NCBI GenBank assembly: GCA_963826975.1
Contig: CAWGZJ010000007.1
Coordinates: 62,001 to 126,000, forward strand
From: Palsa-883 sp963826975
GTDB taxonomy: Bacteria > Pseudomonadota > Alphaproteobacteria > Acetobacterales > Acetobacteraceae
DNA length: 64,000 nucleotides
Reading direction: 5' to 3'
In this document: positions 24,761 through 33,249 of the stretch, one piece after another
Position numbering within the stretch: the stretch's first letter is position 1
Layout: each line of letters opens with the position of its first letter
The notes under the pieces: model-generated
Told to the model about the DNA's origin: nothing
Databases searched by the model: none
Seen by the model: only the letters and a program-made list of their open reading frames with translations
Position numbers and translations under genes: made by a program

Positions 24761-25804
24761 GTGCAATCGATCCAGCCGTCGCCGCGCTGGCGATGGGTGC
24801 GTGCGATCGCGCCGCGCCGCGGTCTGATACGGGGTCTGGCCCGGGCCATGACACGTGTCCTGCCGGCCGTGTCGCTGCTGGCGATCGTCGCGATCGGCGG
24901 CGCACTCACCGCGCGCCATCTATTCACCATGCCCGGACCGTTGCCCAACGCGCGCGACGTCGTCGTGCCGCATGGTGGCGCGATGCGGATCACCCAGACG
25001 TTACACGAAGCCAACGTCATCACCTCGCCGCTGGCCTTCCGCCTGGCCATGCTCGCGACCGCGGATGAAGGTCCGCTGCACGCCGCGGAACTGACCTTCC
25101 CGGCGCACGCGCCGCTGCGCGAGGTGCTGACCACCCTGCGCACCGCGCACCCGGTGGAACATCGCCTGACGATTCCCGAGGGACTGACGGCGCGGCAGAT
25201 CACCGCGCTGCTGGATCACGCCGACGCGCTGACCGGGTCCGTTGCGCTGCCGGTTGAAGGCGCCGTCCTGCCGGATACCTATTCCTACGAGTATGGCACC
25301 ACGCGCGCAGCACTACTGGCGCGCGCCGAGGTAGTGGCGGGCAAGGCGCTGGCGGCGGCCTGGGCCGATCGCGATCCCGGCCTGCCGCTCGCCTCGCCGC
25401 GTGACGCGCTGATCCTCGCCAGCATTGTCGAGCGCGAAACCGCCAAGCCCGACGAGCGGGCGCACATCGCGGCGGTGTTTCTCAACCGCCTGCGGCGTGG
25501 GATGCGGCTGCAGGCCAACTCCACCGTGGTCTATGCCGCGAGCGGTGGTCTCGGGATGCTCAATCATCCGCTGACGCGCGGCGAACTGGAGCAGGACAGT
25601 CCGTACAACACCTATCGCAGCCACGATCTTCCGCCGGAGCCGATCTGCGCGCCGGGGATGGCCAGCCTGCGCGCGGTGCTGCACCCGGCACCGAGCGACG
25701 ATCTCTATTTCGTCGCGGACGGCACCGGCGGGCACGTGTTCGCCACCACCTTGGCGCAGCACGAAGCGAATGTGAAACGATGGCGCAGCCTGGAGGTGCG
25801 CTGA
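24761..25804 (+). CDS. mltG: Endolytic murein transglycosylase
   Basis: A 347-residue inner-membrane protein that cuts nascent glycan strands and so ends peptidoglycan chains. It has one N-terminal membrane helix (VLPAVSLLAIVAIGG, about residues 30-50), a LysM-like module (VPHGGAMRITQTL), then the YceG catalytic domain with the essential Glu in LASIVERETAK and the SPYNTYRSHDLPPEPICAPG signature. I chose GTG 24761, 4 bp after fabF; ATG 24848 is an alternative that would remove the basic leader. Adjacency to acpP-fabF is typical in Proteobacteria. Confidence 0.93.
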   Translation: MQSIQPSPRWRWVRAIAPRRGLIRGLARAMTRVLPAVSLLAIVAIGGALTARHLFTMPGPLPNARDVVVPHGGAMRITQTLHEANVITSPLAFRLAMLATADEGPLHAAELTFPAHAPLREVLTTLRTAHPVEHRLTIPEGLTARQITALLDHADALTGSVALPVEGAVLPDTYSYEYGTTRAALLARAEVVAGKALAAAWADRDPGLPLASPRDALILASIVERETAKPDERAHIAAVFLNRLRRGMRLQANSTVVYAASGGLGMLNHPLTRGELEQDSPYNTYRSHDLPPEPICAPGMASLRAVLHPAPSDDLYFVADGTGGHVFATTLAQHEANVKRWRSLEVR

Positions 25805-25895
25805 TCGCGGTTGCTGTCCCGATGTATATCGGCACGCGCCGGCACAACGATGTGAACGCCGCCGACGACGAGTCAATCATTGAACGCATCGTATC

Positions 25896-26091
25896 ATACC
25901 AGCGGCCGAAAGTATTGACGCACGCTGCCCACCCCCGTCATGGCCGGCGGAGGCCGGCCATCCACGACTTTGCTTGCCGCACGAAGGTAAGTCGTGGTTG
26001 GCCGGCCGGAGCCTGTCCTCGGGCGGCCCCTTGGGCCGACCCGGGGGCCGGCCATGACGGGTGGAGAGTCGGGACTTTCGGCCGCTGGTGT
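25896..26091. repeat. Repeat family A, full copy (A1)
   Basis: A 196-bp element with terminal inverted repeats ATACCAGCGGCCGAAAGT (25896-25913) and its complement (26074-26091). Inside are nested inverted segments: CCGTCATGGCCGGC pairs with GGCCGGCCATGACGG, and CCACGACTTTGC pairs with GTAAGTCGTGG. The last base of the element is the first base of the TTA stop of the minus-strand gene 26091-26417. It fills nearly all of the gap after mltG. Confidence 0.9.
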
Positions 26092-26417
26092 TAGACCATC
26101 GCCCTCGCCACCGACCAAATCAATCCTCCAACCATGACCAGCGCGCCAGCAACGATCCCGACGGCCTGAACCGGATGCTTCTCGACGTCGAAGAACCATG
26201 CAGTGAAGCGGTCGATCGGCGCCAGAAACTTGAGGGCCGACGCCGAAACAAGGATCAGGATGGACCAGACCGAGGTGAACAGGGTAGAACAAAAAAACAC
26301 GCCAACATTCGGCGAGGCCACCACGTCATTGGCAACGGGCGTGTGTAATAGCGGTCCTATATGAGCATGAAAGAACATGCCCACTCCATCCAGGATCATA
26401 TCGGAAATGCTGCCCAA
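26091..26417 (-). CDS. Membrane protein, C-terminal part (frameshifted)
   Basis: This frame encodes about 108 residues with a long hydrophobic run (NVGVFFCSTLFTSVWSILIL), a connecting FLAPIDRFTAWF, an EKHPVQAVG segment and a final helix (VGIVAGALVMVGGLIWSVA). The only possible start is a TTG, and the reading sense joins smoothly to the preceding gene if one G is added in the GGGG run near 26427 (reading SEGELGSISDMILD). So it is almost certainly the second half of the same protein. The family is unknown. Confidence 0.6.
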   Translation of the reverse strand: MGSISDMILDGVGMFFHAHIGPLLHTPVANDVVASPNVGVFFCSTLFTSVWSILILVSASALKFLAPIDRFTAWFFDVEKHPVQAVGIVAGALVMVGGLIWSVARAMV

Positions 26418-26995
26418 TTCCCCTCGGAGTAGCTTAACCAGTCATTCAAAGCGACAGACGTGTATAGATTATATACCAGAGCGATTACCACCATGCAAAA
26501 AAGCGATATAATGCACGAACCCGCCACGTCCGCACAAAGCACCAGAACGACCTGCACGAAGCCAGGGACTCTCCGCGGAACACCAAGGAGCAATCTGGTC
26601 TTGCCGAGAGCGACATAGTCGGGAATCAGGCTTGCCAACAGAGCCACCACGGCAAATCGCACATCGACAAAATTCTGCAGCCATACCTTGGCGCCACCCA
26701 GATACGCTGCTCCAATCGCAACCACGAAAAGTATTGTAGCCACAACCGATCGCAATACACATTTCCAACTGAGATGCTTCTCCCCAAACGTCCAATTGAA
26801 TATCCCGCGGATGATGCCGGACGGACCCTCGGATCGTGACCACGTTGGGTCCTTCAGCACTCGGCCGATGTCACTCAATGCTTCCGGCCGGGCGACCTTT
26901 TCCGCCGCGGCACAGGCGCTATACATCGCCACGGCGAGCACCGTTGCGCCCGCCGGTATTCCCGCCACGGAAGCCAAATCGTTCACCCACGACAT
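26396..26995 (-). CDS. Membrane protein, N-terminal part (frameshifted)
   Basis: This frame encodes 199 residues starting at ATG 26995 (MSWVNDLASVAG). Membrane helices are near residues 13-30, 83-105, 112-130 and 150-180. The basic loop WSRSEGPSGIIRGIFNWTFG lies in the cytoplasm. It ends NWAAFPI-stop, which looks like an out-of-frame tail; the better continuation is in the frame ending at 26091. Together the two make a protein of about 300 residues with five or six helices. No function is recognised. Codon use is less GC-rich than in the neighbouring fab genes, suggesting later acquisition. Confidence 0.68.
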   Translation of the reverse strand: MSWVNDLASVAGIPAGATVLAVAMYSACAAAEKVARPEALSDIGRVLKDPTWSRSEGPSGIIRGIFNWTFGEKHLSWKCVLRSVVATILFVVAIGAAYLGGAKVWLQNFVDVRFAVVALLASLIPDYVALGKTRLLLGVPRRVPGFVQVVLVLCADVAGSCIISLFCMVVIALVYNLYTSVALNDWLSYSEGNWAAFPI

Positions 26996-27175
26996 TTGCC
27001 GCCCCCCTTACCGGCGGATCATAACGCTTTTCGCACGGTCGGGCGAGGGTCAGCAGTGCCTCCGCCGGGCGATCGCATGTCGCACAATGCGTCGGTTCAG
27101 GTGCCGGCAGGTGAACCGGTCGCCAGCCCCCAACTCGAAAATATTGTCGCACCGCACCAAGGAACCACCAACAGC

Positions 27176-28276
27176 TCAGAAACTCCCATACCGGACCCGG
27201 ATCGAAGTATCATCCAGCTTCCGCGGCATCGAAATGAACACAGTACGCGCAGGATCGGTCAGCACATCGAACATCCGAATGCGGCGCGCGCCCTGCAACT
27301 GTTGCGGCAAGCCATTGAACAGGGAAAAGATGTCCACGCCATCACCCTCGACGGCAACACAAAGCCCGAACTCAGCCTCGCCGTAGTCGGGAAAATTGTA
27401 GCTGACCGGCTGCTGGCCCGGCGCCGGATCAGGCACCTTGGGACGCTCCACGATCCACTCCGCGGTCGCCCCTGCAATGCTCGGCCGCACCATCGTCCCA
27501 TCGGGCAAGGTCACGCTCGGCGCAGTGCCCTGGACCGCCATGGCAACGTTGTCGCTCAGGTTGACCATGACACAGATCACCGTCTGCGGATCCCACGCCG
27601 TCAGCACGCACAACACCTCGTTACCCGGGTTCACCGCCAACCCCAACGGCAGCGGGGCGGAGTTCAGCACCCCACTCGCCCACCACTGTATCCACGCCTG
27701 CGCCGTCGTCGTGCCGTCAGGTTGCCGTATCGATACGGTCCCCATCTGGGGCAGCGACAAATCAAGATACTGGCGCTGCCCATCCAGGCCGATCCAGTTG
27801 GCACAGACATACGGGATTCCCGCCGGCCCGCGCATCGGCATTGGCGGCAACTGAAGATTGCCCGGGATCGTCCAGGTCCCCCATATCTGCACGAACTGCC
27901 GGTCCTGGTTCGCCGTGATATAGGCGCCGGACCAGTTGGAACTGGTCTCGAAGCGGCTACCCTCGAACGACACGCCGACGACCTGGTCAGTGAACAGCCG
28001 GTACTCGGTATCTTCGACCAGATCCAGCTGGAACCGAAACTCCTGCAGCCGCAATGCCCTGCCAAACCCTCTGTCCCAGACTTGCCGCAGCAGCTTCTGG
28101 CAATCGGTATCGGGCCTCGGCGGCAAGCCATATCGCCGCAGCAGTTGCGGGCTCGCCGTCGCAGGATCGAACCGCCCGCCAGGCACCGGGAAGCCCGTGA
28201 AACGTTTCTCCAGGTCGTTGATAACCTGAACCGGGACCAGTTTGTATCCCGTCCGGCCGGATTGCTCGCCGCTCAT
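27176..28276 (-). CDS. G1 (A4/eqolisin)-type peptidase family protein
   Basis: A 366-residue protein. ATG 28276 overlaps the stop of the PAP2 gene (ATGA). The core, about residues 110-300, has the eqolisin beta-sandwich signature: SSNWSGAYI, FVQIWGTWTIP, YVCANWIGLDGQ with QMGTVS close after, WIQWWASG, and AEWIVERP, whose Glu is the catalytic residue partnered by a Gln in the family. Known members are acid-active glutamic peptidases. There is no obvious signal peptide; the N-terminal 100 residues are an extra helical domain. Translation coupling with the PAP2-like protein suggests joint function. Confidence 0.8.
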   Translation of the reverse strand: MSGEQSGRTGYKLVPVQVINDLEKRFTGFPVPGGRFDPATASPQLLRRYGLPPRPDTDCQKLLRQVWDRGFGRALRLQEFRFQLDLVEDTEYRLFTDQVVGVSFEGSRFETSSNWSGAYITANQDRQFVQIWGTWTIPGNLQLPPMPMRGPAGIPYVCANWIGLDGQRQYLDLSLPQMGTVSIRQPDGTTTAQAWIQWWASGVLNSAPLPLGLAVNPGNEVLCVLTAWDPQTVICVMVNLSDNVAMAVQGTAPSVTLPDGTMVRPSIAGATAEWIVERPKVPDPAPGQQPVSYNFPDYGEAEFGLCVAVEGDGVDIFSLFNGLPQQLQGARRIRMFDVLTDPARTVFISMPRKLDDTSIRVRYGSF

Positions 28277-29277
28277 GGCCCACCCGCCAATTGCCACTCC
28301 GCTTGCGCAAGCTCCACGGCGTACTGATACAGCGTCGTTCCGGTCAAAGGCGTCGACCCCGAGGTCATTCCAGCCAGAAATATCGGCACCGACGCGCGCA
28401 GTTGCGGCGACGTCGCCAGTGCGATGGCCTTGCCGGCAGCCGTGTCGCTCGCATAGTGCAACCCGGCGATCTCACGGTTGCGGGCAATGCGATCGGCCAG
28501 CGTCCACAGATCATCCGTAACGTTATTGTACTGCTGCGACGGCAGTCCGTTCAGCACATCGCTCATGCACAGCGCCATCAGGTGCGCCTGTGTCGAATGA
28601 CCGCTTGGGAATGAGGCGTGGCCGGGCACCTCGATCGGCGGCAGCAGCGCCGGACACAGTTCCGACGCGCGCGGCCGCTTGTAGCGGCCCTTGAAATACA
28701 TCGCGACAAACAGCCCGACCTGGCTGGCGATGCTCAACACCTTGGTGGTTTGCGGATATGCGCCCGGATTCGCGGTCAACAGGTTCAGGAAATAGCTGAT
28801 GAACTCGTTGGCCTGCGACAGGATCTCGTCCAGCGCGTCGGCTCGTTCATTCGCCGCCGCGGTTGCAAGGTCATTGATCTCGTCCTGCACGATCGCCGGG
28901 TTCAGCAGCGACCAGTCGATCGGCGGCGCCGGGGCAGCGGGAAGCGCAGGCACCCAGGCCGGCCAGTACGCCGGATACGGCGCAGCAGGCGGCGTGATGG
29001 GATCGATCGCTTGCCAGTTCGATGCCGCGAACTCGATCATCGCCAGCCAGCAATACCACTCTGCCGACCAGTTGCGGGCCGGGAAGCGCATGATGTCGGG
29101 GATGATGTTGAGCTGCCCGATTGCCTGCGGCGGCACGGCGTACGGCCCGGTGTCCGGCGTCGTGACGAACGGCAGGTTCACCCGGTCGGCAAAGAACCAA
29201 CCGGAACTGACGCTGGTGGCGTTGCCGACACTCCCGGTATTGCCCGCATTCCCGGCGTTGCCTGCATTCCCTGCCAT
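28273..29277 (-). CDS. PAP2/vanadium haloperoxidase-like protein
   Basis: A 334-residue protein of the PAP2/haloperoxidase superfamily. The three phosphate/vanadate motifs are in place: K-x6-RP as FKGRYKRPR, the central FPSGHST, and RNREIAGLHYASDT with the catalytic His. It starts with Gly-Asn-Ala triplet repeats (MAGNAGNAGNAGNTG) and no signal peptide. It may act as a phosphatase or a haloperoxidase; the motifs alone do not decide. It is the first gene of a two-gene unit with the G1-type peptidase. Confidence 0.85.
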   Translation of the reverse strand: MAGNAGNAGNAGNTGSVGNATSVSSGWFFADRVNLPFVTTPDTGPYAVPPQAIGQLNIIPDIMRFPARNWSAEWYCWLAMIEFAASNWQAIDPITPPAAPYPAYWPAWVPALPAAPAPPIDWSLLNPAIVQDEINDLATAAANERADALDEILSQANEFISYFLNLLTANPGAYPQTTKVLSIASQVGLFVAMYFKGRYKRPRASELCPALLPPIEVPGHASFPSGHSTQAHLMALCMSDVLNGLPSQQYNNVTDDLWTLADRIARNREIAGLHYASDTAAGKAIALATSPQLRASVPIFLAGMTSGSTPLTGTTLYQYAVELAQAEWQLAGGP

Positions 29278-29322
29278 GTTGCATCTCCCGTTATATGTTC
29301 AATCCCGTCCGCACGATCCGCA

Positions 29323-31296
29323 TCAATCGGGCAATCCGGCCGCCCGCAACCGTTCGGCGAAACGATCGCGCGCCTCACCCGGCAACGGTGTGCGGGCACG
29401 GAACATTTCCACCCGAAACGCCGGTTCCAGTTGCAGCAGCCGTCGCGCCATCAACCGCGCCGCATCCACCTCGCCGGCGGCTACCAGGCTGGCGATCAGG
29501 CAGCGCAGGTTGGACGTGTTCGCGTCACAATGCGCGGCGGACATTCGCCCCCAGGCGACCGCTTCGTCATACCGTCCGGCAAGGTAGTATGCCTGCGAAA
29601 CGACATGCTCATGAAAATGCGCGTCGGGACCCAGCGGCGACAACCGCACCGCCTGCTCGGCACGCGCGATCGACGTGGCGTAGTCGCCCATGTAGCCGCA
29701 TGTCAGGCTGCTCAACGTGTGCGCCCAGGCGCAGCTCGGACCCGCCGCCAAGGCACGGTCCAGCAGGTCCATCGCGGCCGTGTAGTTCTTCAGCAGGTAG
29801 GATTGCGTGTGGCCATAAAACGCCAGCCCGAGAGCATCGCTGCGATCCCGCTCCACCGCGTCCTGCGCGGCCTGCGCGCCCGCCGCGGTATCCGCAACGA
29901 TATCGCGCGACCAGCCCTGGCCGATGCAGACCATGTACCAATAGGCGGTATGCGAATAGGCCGGCGCATAGCCCGGATCGTGCGTCAGCGCCTGGCGCAG
30001 CAGGTCGCGCGAGCGGAAGAACGATGCGCGATCCATCCGGTAGAGCTGATCCAGCGCCTGCAACGTCAGGTCATACGCGGTCATGCTGCCGGGGTGTTTG
30101 CGCATGCCGCGGCTCAACTCGCGCTCGCGGACATGCGGCGCGACGGCGCCCAGCACGCGCATGGCAATACGGTCCTGCAGGTCGAACAGCTCGGACAGCT
30201 CGCCGTCGAGCCGGTCGGCCCAGATCAGATGCCCGGATTCCGCCTCGCTGAGTTCAACACCAATGCGAAGCATGTTGCCCGCCCGGCGCAGGCTGCCATG
30301 CAGCACGTAGCGCACGTCGAGCTCATGGCCGACGCGCCGAAGATCGAGCGGCGAACCCGCAAAGCCCAGCGTGGAACTGCGCGCGATGACCAGCAGCTCC
30401 TTCAGCCCGCCGAGCAGGCGGATGATGTCGTCCACCATGCCCTCGGCGAAATACGCGTCCGACCTGCCCTCCTGCAACGAGCGGAACGGCAGCACGGCAA
30501 GCGAGGGCCGGTAGTCCTCATCGGTCGCCCGCGCCGGCCAGGACCCCCGCTTCGGCAGCACGGGCATGCCGGACCAGGACAGACATGCCTCCGGCGCGAT
30601 GCGATAGACCATCACCGGTTCGCGAATGTTCTTGAGCCGACGCGCGCCGATCGGGTCGCACTTTGTAGTGACGACGCTGCTGACCTGCTCGAACACCGTG
30701 CCCGATATGAAGATGCCGCCCGGGTCGGCGATCTGCTCCAGCCGCGCGGCGATGTTGACCGCGTTGCCGCCGGCACGCCCCTGCTGCAGGACGACCTCGC
30801 CCGAATTGATGCCCATGCGATAGTCGATGCGCTGGTCGGGCGGCAGCCGGGCGCTGCGCTTCCCGGCATCCGCCTGGACGCGAAGCGCGCATTTTAGCGC
30901 TTCGACGGCGCTCGGGAACTCCGCCATCAACCCGTCGCCCGAGTGCGAGAAAACGCGGCCATGCGACTTCTGGATCTCGCGCACCAGGCGATCCATCGCG
31001 GCGTTGACGCGGCGATGCGCGGCTTCCTCATTGCCTGCCATCAGGATGCTGTAGCCGCGGATGTCGGCACCCAGGATCGCGGCAAGCCGACGCCGTATGC
31101 TCCGTCGTCCGCTGGCGGGGCCGAATGGGAAGGGCGCGTCTTCCGGCGGCGGTATCACCGCCCGGGCCACTCCCCTGTCCGCTCCCTTGTCAGTTCCCCT
31201 GGCCGCTCCCCTGGCCGCGGATGCACCTTTCGATAGCAACGCTCGTTCGAACGATGCACTTGCCACCCCGTCGATTTGCTCTTCGAACATTAGCAT
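29323..31296 (-). CDS. Class III adenylate cyclase with FlgO-like and TPR domains
   Basis: A 657-residue protein. Residues about 66-235 form a class III cyclase: metal Asp residues D78 (LGADIRGYS) and D121 (HSGDGLMAEF), and the NAVNIAARLEQ helix with the transition-state Asn and Arg. Residues about 275-395 are a SLAVLPFRSL/YFAEGMVDDI domain often paired with such cyclases, and 420-640 are TPR-like helices. Residues 28-48 are a 12-bp-period tandem repeat product (RGAARGTDKGADRGVARA). It should make cAMP in the cytoplasm, with the C-terminal part as sensor or scaffold. It is a single gene. Confidence 0.88.
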   Translation of the reverse strand: MLMFEEQIDGVASASFERALLSKGASAARGAARGTDKGADRGVARAVIPPPEDAPFPFGPASGRRSIRRRLAAILGADIRGYSILMAGNEEAAHRRVNAAMDRLVREIQKSHGRVFSHSGDGLMAEFPSAVEALKCALRVQADAGKRSARLPPDQRIDYRMGINSGEVVLQQGRAGGNAVNIAARLEQIADPGGIFISGTVFEQVSSVVTTKCDPIGARRLKNIREPVMVYRIAPEACLSWSGMPVLPKRGSWPARATDEDYRPSLAVLPFRSLQEGRSDAYFAEGMVDDIIRLLGGLKELLVIARSSTLGFAGSPLDLRRVGHELDVRYVLHGSLRRAGNMLRIGVELSEAESGHLIWADRLDGELSELFDLQDRIAMRVLGAVAPHVRERELSRGMRKHPGSMTAYDLTLQALDQLYRMDRASFFRSRDLLRQALTHDPGYAPAYSHTAYWYMVCIGQGWSRDIVADTAAGAQAAQDAVERDRSDALGLAFYGHTQSYLLKNYTAAMDLLDRALAAGPSCAWAHTLSSLTCGYMGDYATSIARAEQAVRLSPLGPDAHFHEHVVSQAYYLAGRYDEAVAWGRMSAAHCDANTSNLRCLIASLVAAGEVDAARLMARRLLQLEPAFRVEMFRARTPLPGEARDRFAERLRAAGLPD

Positions 31297-31455
31297 AGGT
31301 TACCAGAAATGCTCGCTGCAAGACGGCCGTCCGCGCCAAAACCCGGTCCCGGCCGGGCGGCAGGATCGGTGAACGCGGAACCCTGGCTTAGGTTGTCCGG
31401 TTGCGATTTTGCGACGTGCGGGCGCGCGGTGCTGTGACCTAGCTCACAGCTGATG

Positions 31456-31606
31456 CCCCGTCATGCCGGCCAAGGCCGGTATCCACGACTTGCCTTCGTT
31501 GCAGCAAAGAGTCGTGGATACCGGCCGGAGCCCCTCGGGCGCTTGACCCGGGGGCCGGCATGACCGGGGCACCGTCGGTGGGTCGATCTTTACGGCCGTT
31601 GGTGCC
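31456..31606. repeat. Repeat family A, diverged copy (A2)
   Basis: It contains CCCCGTCATGCCGGCCAAGG, a stem around ATCCACGACTTGCC / GTCGTGGATACCGG, and a right end ACGGCCGTTGGTGCCA close to the family terminus. The left terminus is missing. It occupies the 319-bp gap 31297-31615; the remaining part contains nothing recognised. Confidence 0.8.
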
Positions 31607-31615
31607 AGACGGGTA

Positions 31616-32914
31616 TCACGCGGTTTTCCCGGCGCCCATCACGCGCGTGCTTCGCGCATGTTTGTCCCTCGTCTCCGGCAACGCGAGCGACACCAGCAGA
31701 CAACCGGCGCCCGCCGTCGCCGCAAGGAAGACGAACGCGATCCGGGTGCCCAGATGTTCGGTCACGAAGCCCGCAACCATCGTGCTGAACGTTGCACCGG
31801 CGGACATCGCAAGGCCCATCAAGCCCATCGCAAGATTGAACCGACCGCCGCGATGCGTGATGTCCGCGACAATCAGTGGCACCATCACCCCGATCGCCGA
31901 AGCGCTGATGCCATCAAGCACCTGGCAGAGGACGATCGTCACCGGGCCGCTGTAGATAGCCAGCACCACGCAACGCAGCGTGAGCGCCGCAAACCCCCCC
32001 AGCAGGATGTATTTGCGACCACGCGCCTGCGCGGCGGCACCGACGCGCGGCGAGATGACCGCCGCCACCAACTGCGACACTACCAGCGCGATCGACACCA
32101 GTATGCCGGTGTCGCGGATGCCCGCCTTCTCGATCGCCGCGAAGGCGAACGGCAGCACTGCCGCGTTGCTGAGCTGGAACATGAAGACGCAGCCCGCGAA
32201 GGTCAGCAGCAGCGGGTCGCGCCACAACTCGCGCCGCCGGCGCAACGGCTCCTTGCGCGCGTGTTTCGGTAATGCCGTCGGGTGCTGCGTCCGATGCGGC
32301 GCATTGCGGATGTCGACGCCACTGATCATCAGCAGGCAGCCGAGGGCGAAGCCGCCGAACACCGCGGACACGTAGAACACGGCGCCGGGCCCGACATACG
32401 TGCCGATATATCCCATCAACAGGGCGGCAAGCATGCTGCCCAACGCCTTGAAGCGCACATTGCCGCCCAGCCGTTCGGCGAATTTCTCGCTCCGGCTCAG
32501 TGTCAGCGTCATGGCCGCGATCGCCGGCGTCAGCAGGCAGGCAGCGACGCCCAGGAGAAACTCCGCTCCCACTACCGGCCAATACTGGGGAAAGCTGCCG
32601 AGCATGAGCGCCGAGACCACGACGGCAGTGATACCAACGGCGGTCACCAGACGCCGCTGCCAGACAGCGTCTACCAGCATGCCGGCCGGCACCTGACCGG
32701 CAACCGCGGCGATTGTGCCGACGCTGAGCGCGAACCCGATATCCGTCGGATGCCAGCCATTGGCGGTGAGGTAGACGGTGACGAAGGGGCCGAACCCCGT
32801 CAGCATGTCGGCGACGAAGAAATTCAGCCCGTTCAGCCCCGCCACGCTGCGTCGCTTCAACTCGGCCGCGTCCGCCGCCGCGCCGGATGGGCGCGGCTTC
32901 ACCGCAACTGCCAC
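31616..32914 (-). CDS. MFS transporter
   Basis: A 432-residue protein with twelve predicted membrane helices in two halves joined by a basic cytoplasmic loop (KHARKEPLRRRRELWRD, about residue 220). Motif A-like GMLVDAVWQRR sits between helices 2 and 3. The sequence style (LNFFVADMLTGFGPFVTVYL) resembles a subgroup of uncharacterised alphaproteobacterial MFS proteins. GTG 32914 has GGGAGG 5 nt upstream. Substrate unknown. No neighbouring enzyme indicates one. Confidence 0.9.
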   Translation of the reverse strand: MAVAVKPRPSGAAADAAELKRRSVAGLNGLNFFVADMLTGFGPFVTVYLTANGWHPTDIGFALSVGTIAAVAGQVPAGMLVDAVWQRRLVTAVGITAVVVSALMLGSFPQYWPVVGAEFLLGVAACLLTPAIAAMTLTLSRSEKFAERLGGNVRFKALGSMLAALLMGYIGTYVGPGAVFYVSAVFGGFALGCLLMISGVDIRNAPHRTQHPTALPKHARKEPLRRRRELWRDPLLLTFAGCVFMFQLSNAAVLPFAFAAIEKAGIRDTGILVSIALVVSQLVAAVISPRVGAAAQARGRKYILLGGFAALTLRCVVLAIYSGPVTIVLCQVLDGISASAIGVMVPLIVADITHRGGRFNLAMGLMGLAMSAGATFSTMVAGFVTEHLGTRIAFVFLAATAGAGCLLVSLALPETRDKHARSTRVMGAGKTA

Positions 32915-32970
32915 GTCGCCTCCCCGCAGCGTTTATGTGTGTCGCCGGCAATCATGCGCGATTCACTCCC

Positions 32971-33037
32971 CCCGTCATGCCGGCGAAGGCCGGTATCCAC
33001 GACTTTCTTTGTTGCAACGAAGACAAGTCGTGGATAC
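32971..33037. repeat. Repeat family A, internal fragment (A3)
   Basis: Only the central stem of the family remains: CCCGTCATGCCGGCGAAGG followed by CCACGACTTTCTTTG and its complement in AAGTCGTGGATACC. Both terminal inverted repeats are missing. It is in the 335-bp gap 32915-33249, next to repeat B. Confidence 0.8.
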
Positions 33038-33078
33038 CGACTGGGAATCCGTGCCTTCGATAATCGATAGAAACAAGT

Positions 33079-33173
33079 AATCACCACAGAGACACAGAGA
33101 CACGGCGAAGAATATCAAGCTGATAGCTGGTTCTTTCTTCTCCGTGTCTCCGTAGTGGTCCTTGCTTCCCTTC
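33079..33173. repeat. Repeat B, copy 1 (GACACAGAGACAC hairpin)
   Basis: An imperfect hairpin with left arm ACCACAGAGACACAGAGACA and right arm TCTCCGTGTCTCCGTAGTGG, separated by AATATCAAGCTGATAGCTGG. A second copy at 38151-38246 shares the arms and the middle. Together with A3 it fills the space before the MFS gene start. Confidence 0.85.
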
Positions 33174-33249
33174 ACGCGGCACAGTTCGGATTCCCTCCAG
33201 CAACGAGCATACCCGGCAACACCACCCCATCGCCACCCAGAAACAACCG

